A DNA stretch of 25,545 nt from CAZADA01 sp964568975 (GTDB lineage Bacteria > Pseudomonadota > Alphaproteobacteria > Caulobacterales > Maricaulaceae), in contig CAZMSO010000041.1 of the NCBI GenBank assembly GCA_964568975.1, forward strand, positions 1 to 25,545. The letters are read 5' to 3'. The notes under the pieces were generated by a model. It searched no databases. It was not told the DNA's origin and saw only the letters and a program-made list of their open reading frames with translations. The translations under genes and the position numbers were made by a program. Every line of letters starts with the position of its first letter. The stretch's first letter is position 1. This document shows, piece after piece, positions 7,337 to 14,660 of the stretch.

Positions 7337-8137
7337 CTACGCCTTAAGCCGCCACCCCGACCCTAGCGCGACCACGCCGGCGCCGGTCAAGGCCGCCGAC
7401 AACGCCGCCACGGAGAGCGCGCCCGTCAAGATGTCGCCGTCCGACACTCCAAGAAAGCCGTAACGCAACCCATCAATCAGGTGGAAAAACGGGTTCCACG
7501 CCACCAAGGGCCGCAGACTCTCCGGCAAGCGCTCCATGGTGTAGAACGTCCCGGATAAAAAACTCATCGGCACAATGATGAAGCTGGTGATCGCCGCCAG
7601 ATGGTCGAACTTCTCCGCCCAAATGCCCGCCAACAGGCCCAGCGCGGCCAACAGCACCGAGGCCGCGACGGTGTAATACGCCACCGCCCAGACATGGGTG
7701 ATGGAGAGATCCGCAAACGGCGCCACCACCAGCGCGCCGGAGAGCGCCACCAACACCCCGCGGGTCACCGCGCCGCCGAGGAACGCCGCCGCCAGCTCCC
7801 CCGCCGTGAAAGGCGGCATTAAGAAATCCACCGCGTTGCCTTGCAGCTTCGAAACAATCATCGAGGATGACGTGTTGGCGAAGGCTTGGCCAATGACGCT
7901 CATCATAATGAGGCCGGGGGCGAGGAATTGGGTGTAGGGCGCGCCAAGGGCGTCGCCGCGGCCTTGGCCAATCCCAAGACTCAACACCGCCATAAAAAGC
8001 AGTGTCTGCACCGCCGGCGCGATGATGGTCTGGACGGAGACTTTGAGGAAGCGGCGCACCTCTTTGGCGTAAAGCGTCCACAAGCCGAGCCAGTTCACAC
8101 GCCCGAAATCCCGCACTCGAGCGGCGTCGCCGCGCAT
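7337..8137 (-). CDS. ABC-2 type transporter permease
   Basis: A 266-residue inner-membrane permease of the ABC-2 family, with about six hydrophobic segments. Family signs include an N-terminal amphipathic YAKEVRRF region, the APGLIMMSV segment, the conserved SSSMIVSKLQGN / DFLMPPF loop, and FLSGTFYTMERLPE ahead of a WNPFFHLIDGLRYGF motif near the end. ATG 8137 is preferred because GGAGGTGAGG lies directly before it; ATGs at 8149 and 8152 extend the frame by four or five residues without a ribosome site. The partner ATPase is not encoded beside it. Substrate unknown: relatives include polysaccharide, drug and lipid exporters. It is divergent from gcrA and upstream of argD. Confidence 0.88.
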   Translation of the reverse strand: MRGDAARVRDFGRVNWLGLWTLYAKEVRRFLKVSVQTIIAPAVQTLLFMAVLSLGIGQGRGDALGAPYTQFLAPGLIMMSVIGQAFANTSSSMIVSKLQGNAVDFLMPPFTAGELAAAFLGGAVTRGVLVALSGALVVAPFADLSITHVWAVAYYTVAASVLLAALGLLAGIWAEKFDHLAAITSFIIVPMSFLSGTFYTMERLPESLRPLVAWNPFFHLIDGLRYGFLGVSDGDILTGALSVAALSAALTGAGVVALGSGWRLKA

Positions 8138-8394
8138 CCTCACCTCCATCATCGCGCGCTTACCATATGGCGCCTCCAGCGGGTTCCGTCAGCCATGCAG
8201 CGCCGCCAATGCGCACGAAGACAATCGTCAGATTAAGACTTTGTTCACCATCTTGAGCTGTTAATAAAATGTGAAGAACGGGCCTACAGAATGTTGTGCC
8301 TGCCTTCACGCCACATACTGTATCTCGCGTATTGAAGGACGCAACCCCGCGGCTAGAGCCACATATAGGGGCCCGCGATAACAAGGAGACGGGG

Positions 8395-8922
8395 ATGGCT
8401 TGGACTGACGACCGGGTCGAGATGCTAAAAAAGCTCTGGACCGAGGGCCTTTCCGCCAGTCAAATCGCAAAGCAACTTGGCGGCGTTACACGCAATGCGG
8501 TGATCGGTAAAGTCCACCGCTTGGGCTTGTCCGGCCGCGCGACGCCGTCGCGGCCGCCCCGGCGCACCGTGACGGTGTCGCGACCGCGTCCGGCGGTGCG
8601 CCCGCAACGCGCGCCCACAGCGCCGGCCGCGCCGCGTCGCCCCGCCGTGGCGGCGATTCGCCCGCCCATGAAGCCCGCGCCCTTGCCCAATGGCGAGTAC
8701 GCCACGGTGTTGACGCTGTCAGATCACATCTGCCGCTGGCCGATCGGCGATCCCGGCGAGGCGGATTTTCAGTTCTGCGGCCGTCGCAGCAAGACGGGCT
8801 CGCCCTATTGCGAGGCCCATGCGCAGATGGCGTATCAGCCTGTGCGTCGCCGTCGGCGCACCGAGGAGGACGCAGACGCGGCGCTGGACGCCATCGCGGC
8901 GTCACGCAAGCTCACGTGGTGA
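8395..8922 (+). CDS. gcrA: GcrA cell-cycle regulator
   Basis: A 175-residue protein, almost the length of the Caulobacter protein. Residues 1-45 are the DNA-binding domain (MAWTDDRVEMLKKLW, then SASQIAKQLGGVTRNAVIGKVHR). Residues 50-115 are a Pro/Ala/Arg-rich linker. The C-terminal part, CRWPIGDPG...FCGRR...YCEAH, is the conserved segment that contacts sigma-70 RNA polymerase in the characterised family member. GcrA acts with CcrM GANTC methylation to time S-phase transcription in Alphaproteobacteria. AAGGAG stands before ATG 8395, so the longer frame from 8296 is not used. I found no GANTC site and no TTAA-N7-TTAA CtrA site in the 8153-8394 upstream region. Confidence 0.96.
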   Translation: MAWTDDRVEMLKKLWTEGLSASQIAKQLGGVTRNAVIGKVHRLGLSGRATPSRPPRRTVTVSRPRPAVRPQRAPTAPAAPRRPAVAAIRPPMKPAPLPNGEYATVLTLSDHICRWPIGDPGEADFQFCGRRSKTGSPYCEAHAQMAYQPVRRRRRTEEDADAALDAIAASRKLTW

Positions 8923-8932
8923 GCCGCGCCTG

Positions 8933-8967
8933 CGCCGCCCGGGGGTGATGAACCGCTCCGGGCGGCG
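8933..8967. terminator. Hairpin between convergent gcrA and phoB
   Basis: CGCCGCCCGG (8933-8942) pairs perfectly with CCGGGCGGCG (8958-8967) across a 15-base loop, starting 10 bases after the gcrA stop. The very stable stem and convergent setting suggest a transcription end point. A T-run is missing on both sides, so termination without a U-tract or with Rho help would be needed. Confidence 0.5.
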
Positions 8968-9065
8968 GGAGCCTCGCTTCAAAACCGCTCGGGCGCCAGA
9001 CGCGCGCTGGAGCGCCGCCGCCCCGGACGCGCGACGCTCGGACGGCGTGGACCTGAGGCGGGCGG

Positions 9066-9770
9066 TTAGGCGTCGACGGTTGCCGGCTCCACATCAAGCG
9101 CATAGCCCGCCGAGCGCACTGTGCGGATCGGATCGGCCTCCGCGCCGTGGTTGAGCGCTTTGCGCAAGCGTCCAATGTGCACGTCCACCGTGCGCGCCTC
9201 GACATAAACGTCAGAGCCCCAGACGGCGTCGAGCAGTTGCTCGCGGGAGAACACCCGCCCGGGATGCTGCATCAAATACTCAATTAAGCGGAACTCCGTG
9301 GGCCCGAGATGGACTTCGCGCCCGCTGCGCACCACCCGGTGGGCGACGCGGTCAATGACGATGTCGCCACAGGTCACTTTGTCCTCCGCAAGGCCCGGAC
9401 GGATCCGGCGCAGCACGGCGCGGATCCGCGCCGACAGCTCCTTTACGGAAAACGGTTTGACCACATAATCATCTGCGCCGGTGTCGAGGCCGCGGACCAA
9501 ATCGCCTTCCTCGCCCCGCGCCGTCAGCATCACGATGGGCAGATTGCGCGTCTCAGATCGTGAGCGTAAGCGCCGGCACACCTCAAGGCCGGACACCTTC
9601 GGCAGCATCCAATCCAGCACCAGCAGATCCGGTTGCTGTTCGCCGATCATCAAAAGCGCTTCTTCACCGTCGCGCGCAATGGCCGTGCGATAGCCGTCCT
9701 TATCCAAATTGTACTGAACGAGGGTGGCGACAGCCTCCTCATCCTCGACCACCACGACGTAAGGATCCAT
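9066..9770 (-). CDS. phoB: Phosphate regulon response regulator PhoB
   Basis: A 234-residue OmpR/PhoB-class response regulator. The receiver domain (1-120) has the acidic pocket at the start (VVEDEE), the phospho-acceptor D53 in VLDWMLP, T83 and K105. The winged-helix DNA-binding domain (about 130-228) shows LGPTEFRLIEYLMQHPGRVFSR, RTVDVHIGRLRKAL and RTVRSAGYAL, very close to PhoB. When phosphorylated by PhoR it binds Pho boxes and activates phosphate-starvation genes. Start chosen at ATG 9770 because AGAGGCGGG precedes it and it gives the usual MDPYVVVVED start; an in-frame start 13 codons earlier is less likely. Last gene of the pst operon, 79 bases after phoU. Confidence 0.95.
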   Translation of the reverse strand: MDPYVVVVEDEEAVATLVQYNLDKDGYRTAIARDGEEALLMIGEQQPDLLVLDWMLPKVSGLEVCRRLRSRSETRNLPIVMLTARGEEGDLVRGLDTGADDYVVKPFSVKELSARIRAVLRRIRPGLAEDKVTCGDIVIDRVAHRVVRSGREVHLGPTEFRLIEYLMQHPGRVFSREQLLDAVWGSDVYVEARTVDVHIGRLRKALNHGAEADPIRTVRSAGYALDVEPATVDA

Positions 9771-9849
9771 ACCCGCCTCTCTGACGTGATCCGAGACGAG
9801 GGCGAGCAAGTCCTCCGTTTACGGATGACCAGCCCTTGGCCGCGCGTCC

Positions 9850-10581
9850 CTACCGCGAGGGTGGTAGCGCAAATGGCGGCTCAGCGCCATCATCGCGTGA
9901 ACGCCGCGCCAGCGCACGCCCAGTCGTCGCCTCGTGGGCGAGGCGCGCGACATGGGTCGCGTGATCGCCAATGCGTTCGACATTCTTCGCGACGAAGAGA
10001 AGGTGCGCACACGGACTAATTGAGCGCGGGTCCTCCATCATGTAGGTCAACAGCTCGCGGAACAGGCTGTTGTAGCGCTCATCGACTTCATCATCACGCA
10101 AATACGCCGACACCGCCCGGTCGGGATCGCGGCGCGCATAGGCGTCGAGGGCGTCTTTCAAATGCGTGACGACGAGGCGGCCCATACGGTCGACGCCGCG
10201 GGTGAAGATCGTTGGGTCTTCCTCATTCAAAGCCAGCGTGCGCTTGGCGACATTGCCCGCCAACTCGCCAATGCGCTCCAGATGAACGGAGATTTTCAGC
10301 GCCGCGATGGTTTGACGCACGTCCTCCGCGAGGGGCTGCCAAAGCGCTAACAGCCGCACCACGCCCTTCTCCAGCGCCGCCTGCATACCCGCGATCTCGC
10401 CGCGCCGCTCGATGACAGTTTGGGCGAGGCCGGTGTCGCGGCGCACGACCGCATCAAGGGCCGCGATCGTCATCGCTTCAGCCACGCCGCCCATGCGCGC
10501 GACCTGATCCGTCAACCCGTCAAGCTCGGTCTGGAACGAGCGGCCCGCCCGGGGCCGCGGCGGCGACGCGTCGTCCGTCAT
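9850..10581 (-). CDS. phoU: Phosphate signalling protein PhoU
   Basis: A 243-residue all-helical protein with two PhoU repeats. Each carries its metal-binding signature: ERIGELAGNVAKR (102-114) and ERIGDHATHVAR (202-213). PhoU couples the Pst transporter to PhoR and keeps the regulon off when phosphate is plentiful. It starts at an ATGA overlap with the pstB stop, so translation is coupled. A short Pro/Arg-rich N-terminal extension (1-14) and a polar tail after 220 are slightly unusual but harmless. The position pstB-phoU-phoB is the standard alphaproteobacterial order. Confidence 0.95.
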   Translation of the reverse strand: MTDDASPPRPRAGRSFQTELDGLTDQVARMGGVAEAMTIAALDAVVRRDTGLAQTVIERRGEIAGMQAALEKGVVRLLALWQPLAEDVRQTIAALKISVHLERIGELAGNVAKRTLALNEEDPTIFTRGVDRMGRLVVTHLKDALDAYARRDPDRAVSAYLRDDEVDERYNSLFRELLTYMMEDPRSISPCAHLLFVAKNVERIGDHATHVARLAHEATTGRALARRSRDDGAEPPFALPPSR

Positions 10582-11366
10582 CCGAATTTGCCCGTCACAT
10601 AAGCGCGCGTTTCCGGCCGCTGAGGTTCGCTGAAGACTTGCTCAGTCGCGCCATACTCCACCACCCGGCCAAGGTGGAAGAAGGCGGTTTTTTGAGAGAT
10701 CCGCTTCGCTTGCGCCATGGAGTGGGTGATCACGATAATGCAGTAGCGCTGCTGCAACTCAAGGATCAGCTGCTCCACCCGCTCCGTGGCGCCGGGATCA
10801 AGGGCTGAGGCCGGCTCATCCATCAAGATCACTTCCGGATTGACCGCGATCGCGCGCGCAATGCACAGGCGTTGTTGCTGGCCCCCGGATAAGGCCGTCG
10901 CCGGTTGGTCGAGGCGGTCAGCCACTTCATCCCATAAGCCGACGCGGGTGAGCGTGGTTTTGACCACCGCGTCCATGTCCCGCCGCGAGCGCGCCAGGCC
11001 GTGAATGCGCACGCCGTACGCGATGTTGTCGTAAACGGATTTGGGGAATGGATTGGGCTTTTGAAACACCATCCCCACCCGCGCGCGCAACGGCACTGGA
11101 TCAAGGGCGGGATCGTTCACATCCGCGCCGTCAATGATGATTTCCCCCGTCACGCGGCAGTGTTCGATGGTGTCGTTCATGCGGTTGACGCAGCGCAGAA
11201 AGGTGGACTTGCCGCACCCCGACGGCCCGATCAGCGCCGTGACCGCGCGATCATTAATCGGCAGCGTCACATCGAACAGCGCCTGTTTGTCGCCGTAAAA
11301 CACGCTGACGCCGCGGGCGTCGATCTTGACGCCCGCCGGGGCGTCCACAGGCTCGGCCGCCGTCAT
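10578..11366 (-). CDS. pstB: Phosphate ABC transporter ATP-binding protein PstB
   Basis: A 262-residue ABC ATPase. Walker A GPSGCGKST (47-55), Q-loop Q102 in VFQKPNPFP, signature LSGGQ (159-163), Walker B VILMDE (179-184) and switch His H215 are all intact. The segment FLRCVNRMND and the phrase PNPFPKSVYDNIAYG are diagnostic of PstB. It powers phosphate import through PstC/PstA at the inner membrane. ATG 11366 is chosen because GGAGGTG lies just upstream; the pstA stop and this start overlap by one base (TGATG). In-frame GTGs at 11372 and 11369 are weaker choices. Confidence 0.97.
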   Translation of the reverse strand: MTAAEPVDAPAGVKIDARGVSVFYGDKQALFDVTLPINDRAVTALIGPSGCGKSTFLRCVNRMNDTIEHCRVTGEIIIDGADVNDPALDPVPLRARVGMVFQKPNPFPKSVYDNIAYGVRIHGLARSRRDMDAVVKTTLTRVGLWDEVADRLDQPATALSGGQQQRLCIARAIAVNPEVILMDEPASALDPGATERVEQLILELQQRYCIIVITHSMAQAKRISQKTAFFHLGRVVEYGATEQVFSEPQRPETRAYVTGKFG

Positions 11367-13126
11367 CACCACCTCCGCTCAAACCGCCAGCGCAAAAAGA
11401 CCGCGGTGAGATTGAGCGCCGTCATCACCGCCAGCAGCACCATAATCGCGCCCGCGGCGAGGGGCTCAAACGCCCGCTCGGACCGGTTCGCCCATTCGTA
11501 AATCTGCACAGGCAAGACCGTTGCAGTGCTGGTCACGCCGTCGGGCACGTCAGCCACGAAGGCCGCCATGCCGATGAGCAACAGCGGGGCGGTTTCCCCC
11601 AACGCTTGGGCCAGGCCGATGATCGCGCCCGTGAAAATGCCGGGCGCCGCCAGCGGCATCACGTGATCAAAGGCGGTCTGAAGCGGCGAGGCGCCGACGC
11701 TCAACGCGCCCTCGCGCACGGATGGCGGCACGGCCCGCAACGCCGCGCGCGTGGCGATGATCACGGTCGGCAGCGTCATCAGCGCCAGCACGAGCCCGCC
11801 GACGAGGGGAAAGCCGCGACCGAAAATGCTCGACAGACCCAAATCCCGCCCGAAGAGATTGAGGAAGACCGCCGCCCCCAACAAGCCGAACACAATTGAA
11901 GGCACCGCCGCAAGATTGTTGATGTTCACTTCAATGGCGTCCGTCAGACGGTTCTTTGGCGCAAATTCCTCCAAATACACCGCGGCCGCCACGCCGAGCG
12001 GCAAAGCCAGCACCACCGTCACCAGTATTGTCAGCACCGAACCGGCCAACGCGCCTAACAGGCCCGCAAGCTCCGGCTCGTTCGACGCTGCGGCGGTGAA
12101 CAGCGAGCGGTTGATGTGGCGCTTCACCACGCCGCGATCGCGCAGGGTGAGCGCATAAGCGGCTTGCGCATCGGAGAATTTGTTGCGCGCGCGATCCGCT
12201 TCCGGCGTCAGAATCTCCACCACCCGCCACGCGTCTGGGCCGGCCGGCTCCAGGGATTGGAGCGGCACAAGCACGCGGCCCGCGACGGCGGCGGCGCCCA
12301 ACCGCTCCACCTTCACCACCCCGCCATTGATGAGGATCAGCACGCTCGGCCCATCGGCCTCAAGCGCAAGAGGAGCGAGGGTCTGCACCCGCTCACGCGC
12401 GGCGTCGCGGCGCGCTGTGGCCGTAGAGAGGGTGGTTTGCGCCGCCGCCACCGCCGCAGAGGCCGCGTCCTCGCCGCCGGCGCGCAGCCGCTCCAGATCC
12501 GCCGTCGCGCGCGCCACTTGCAGATCAAGCGCCGCCGCTTGACGCGCCAAACGCGCTTTGACCCGCTCGCGCAGGCTCGCAACTCCGTTTTGCGTGGTCG
12601 CCACCGCGATCACGCCAGTCCGCGCGCTCGGAGCGGCTTCGCCCGCGCCCGCCCACAGGCGGCTGCGATAAACACGGCCCTTCAAAAACAGATCGAGGTC
12701 ATCGTCCAACGGCGCGGCGAAGCGCACCGGCCCGGTTGCGTCGGCCGGCCGCGCCATGGCTTTGCGCCGCAGATCAGGCGCATTCAGGGAATGCACGAGC
12801 CGGCTGAGGTCGCGCAACGCCGCACGCCCCTCCACCTCCGGCAAGGCGGCGAACAGCGCCTCGCGCAAACGGCGGCTGTAATCCACGCGCGCCGGATCGC
12901 CGCCGGCCTCGTCCTCCACAGGAACGTCAAGGACCACATGATACGCGGTGAAGGCCGACACGCTTTGGATCGCGATGCTTGCGACGAGCACCGCTAAAGC
13001 TGCGCCCGCCACAACAATCGCGACCAGACCATACGCGCGAAACCGGGCCTCCGCCCGCCGGCGCGCGCGCAAACGGGCCTCCGCCGCCGCGCCGCCCGGG
13101 CGCGCCGACCCAGCCGCGCTATTCAT
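11366..13126 (-). CDS. pstA: Phosphate ABC transporter permease PstA with long N-terminal extension
   Basis: A 586-residue protein, twice the length of enterobacterial PstA. One transmembrane helix lies at 31-56, then a large predicted periplasmic part to about 350, then the transporter domain with about five helices and the coupling loop (LSVGASPLQTAFDHVMPLAAPGI). The extension matches the DUF3333-type PstA of Alphaproteobacteria in layout: DDDLDLFLKG near 141-150 and the FTAAASNEPELAGLLGAL lead-in at 343-360. Residues 184-250 are rich in Ala, Arg, Glu and Leu and look like a coiled coil, which I do not recall as standard for this family. The first eight bases overlap the end of pstC. With PstC it forms the membrane channel for phosphate. 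Confidence 0.93.
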   Translation of the reverse strand: MNSAAGSARPGGAAAEARLRARRRAEARFRAYGLVAIVVAGAALAVLVASIAIQSVSAFTAYHVVLDVPVEDEAGGDPARVDYSRRLREALFAALPEVEGRAALRDLSRLVHSLNAPDLRRKAMARPADATGPVRFAAPLDDDLDLFLKGRVYRSRLWAGAGEAAPSARTGVIAVATTQNGVASLRERVKARLARQAAALDLQVARATADLERLRAGGEDAASAAVAAAQTTLSTATARRDAARERVQTLAPLALEADGPSVLILINGGVVKVERLGAAAVAGRVLVPLQSLEPAGPDAWRVVEILTPEADRARNKFSDAQAAYALTLRDRGVVKRHINRSLFTAAASNEPELAGLLGALAGSVLTILVTVVLALPLGVAAAVYLEEFAPKNRLTDAIEVNINNLAAVPSIVFGLLGAAVFLNLFGRDLGLSSIFGRGFPLVGGLVLALMTLPTVIIATRAALRAVPPSVREGALSVGASPLQTAFDHVMPLAAPGIFTGAIIGLAQALGETAPLLLIGMAAFVADVPDGVTSTATVLPVQIYEWANRSERAFEPLAAGAIMVLLAVMTALNLTAVFLRWRFERRW

Positions 13127-14513
13127 AACGCTCTCGATACCGGCGCACGATCGTCAGCGCGATAATGTTGAGCGCCAGCGTCACCGCGAACAAGGTCAGC
13201 CCGATCGCAAAGGCCGACAGCGTCTTGGCGCTGTCAAACTCCTGATCGCCCGCCAGCAGATTGACGATCTGCACCGTCATCGTCGTCACCGAGGCCAAAG
13301 GGTTCACCGTGATCGCGTCCGCCAAGCCGGCGGCCATCACCACAATCATCGTCTCACCGGCGGCGCGCGACACCGCCAACAACACCGCCCCCATAATGCC
13401 GGGCAACGCCGCAGGAAGCACGACCTGCCGCACCGTCTCCGACGGCGTCGCGCCCAGGGCGTAAGAGCCATCGCGCAGCGTTTGCGGGATGGCGTTGATC
13501 ACGTCGTCCGACAGCGATGAGATAAAGGGAACAATCATGATCCCCATCACCAACCCCGCCGCTAACGCCGTCTGAGCGGGCGCGTCCACGCCCGCCAACG
13601 CCGCAGCCTGGCGGATGAACGGCCCCAACGTCAGCAGCGCAAAAAATCCGTATACGACCGTTGGCACGCCCGCAAGAACCTCCAACGCCGGCTTCATCAC
13701 GGCCCGGCGGCGCGGGGAGGCGTATTCGGAGAGGTAAATCGCGGCGAACAGGCCGATCGGGGCGGCCACCGCCAAGGCGATGGTGGTGATGAACATCGTT
13801 CCATAAAGCAAAGGCACGACGCCGAACGCCCCGGCCGCCCCCACTTGGTCGGCGCGAATGCTGGTTTGGGGATCCCAATCGAGACCGAAAAAAAACTCAA
13901 GCGGGCTCACGCGCATGAAAAACCGCGCGCTTTCAAAGGCGAGCGACAACACAATCCCCACCGTGGTGATCACCGCCACGGCGGAGCACAGCGCCAACGC
14001 GCCGCGCGCGACCGCCTCCACGCGCGTGCGCGCTGGAAAAGCGCGCCTCAAACGCCCGCGCGCACGGAGAAATCCCCCGAGCGCCCACGCCGCCATGGCG
14101 ATCGCGACAGCCACGCTCACCGCGCGATCGACGCTGCGCAGGGCCGACGCGCCCGCTTCGCGCGCCGGCGTCACCTCCGAGGCCAAGTCCGGCGCCCCGC
14201 GAGCGATGGCGCGGGCGTCGCGCAAAAACAACTGCGTTTGCTCGCGCGAGACGCTCTCCAGCGGCTCCGTCATCACGCGCGCAGTCAGCGCGTCGACCAC
14301 GGCGTCGCCAATGACGGCGTAGAGCGCCAAAAGCGCCAGCGGCCCGCCGGCGGCGCTCAGCGTCCAGTACGCGCCATGATAAACGGGCTGGGAGTGCAGG
14401 CGCGCGCCAGCGTCATGGGCCAAGCCGATCGCCGCGCGACGGCCCGCGGCGAAGGCGAACACCGCCAGCACCAACAGACACAACGCCGACAACAGCGAGA
14501 CCGGCACGCCCAT
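13119..14513 (-). CDS. pstC: Phosphate ABC transporter permease PstC
   Basis: A 464-residue permease. The C-terminal 290 residues form the usual ABC importer domain: FGVVPLLYGTMFITTIALAVAAP at the first core helix, LSEYASP, VLAGVPTVVYGFFAL and the coupling loop ALGATPSETVRQVVLPAALPGI. The first 170 residues carry three extra hydrophobic segments and a periplasmic stretch, common in alphaproteobacterial PstC and absent from the short enterobacterial form. ATG 14513 is preferred, with AAAGG seven bases upstream; a TTG ten codons earlier is the alternative. Its last eight bases overlap pstA. No pstS gene for the phosphate-binding protein lies upstream, so that must be elsewhere on the chromosome. 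Confidence 0.94.
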   Translation of the reverse strand: MGVPVSLLSALCLLVLAVFAFAAGRRAAIGLAHDAGARLHSQPVYHGAYWTLSAAGGPLALLALYAVIGDAVVDALTARVMTEPLESVSREQTQLFLRDARAIARGAPDLASEVTPAREAGASALRSVDRAVSVAVAIAMAAWALGGFLRARGRLRRAFPARTRVEAVARGALALCSAVAVITTVGIVLSLAFESARFFMRVSPLEFFFGLDWDPQTSIRADQVGAAGAFGVVPLLYGTMFITTIALAVAAPIGLFAAIYLSEYASPRRRAVMKPALEVLAGVPTVVYGFFALLTLGPFIRQAAALAGVDAPAQTALAAGLVMGIMIVPFISSLSDDVINAIPQTLRDGSYALGATPSETVRQVVLPAALPGIMGAVLLAVSRAAGETMIVVMAAGLADAITVNPLASVTTMTVQIVNLLAGDQEFDSAKTLSAFAIGLTLFAVTLALNIIALTIVRRYRERYE

Positions 14514-14571
14514 AATGCGCCTTTCACCCTCAAGCGCCTCCAACGTAAGCGACTGTGCTTAGGGTCGCGGT

Positions 14572-14589
14572 GTAACACCTTGATGACAC
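14572..14589 (-). promoter_or_regulatory. Pho box (PhoB-binding site) upstream of pstC
   Basis: On the minus strand two 7-base direct repeats, GTGTCAT and GTGTTAC, are separated by CAAG, giving the 11-base period of a PhoB box (consensus CTGTCAT-N4-CTGTCAT). The site ends 58 bases before the pstC start. About ten bases after it, TAAGCA could be the -10 element, the usual spacing when PhoB replaces the -35. This implies autoregulation of pstCAB-phoU-phoB under phosphate starvation. The second half-site matches less well (4 of 7). Confidence 0.72.
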
Positions 14590-14660
14590 ATCATGCACGC
14601 CGCCCCGCCCCACCACGCCGTGATTCCCGCCCTGCGCCAGCCCGCCCCGCGGGCCCGCCA

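Noticed and set aside
8153..8394. CcrM (GANTC) or CtrA (TTAA-N7-TTAA) control of the gcrA promoter
   Set aside because: I scanned the interval and found no GANTC; the two TTAA motifs (8233 and 8261) are too far apart.
14583..14600. ATGATGTGTCAT-type near-palindrome as a separate operator ahead of pstC
   Set aside because: It is explained more simply as the first half-site of the Pho box, which has the right repeat period and position.
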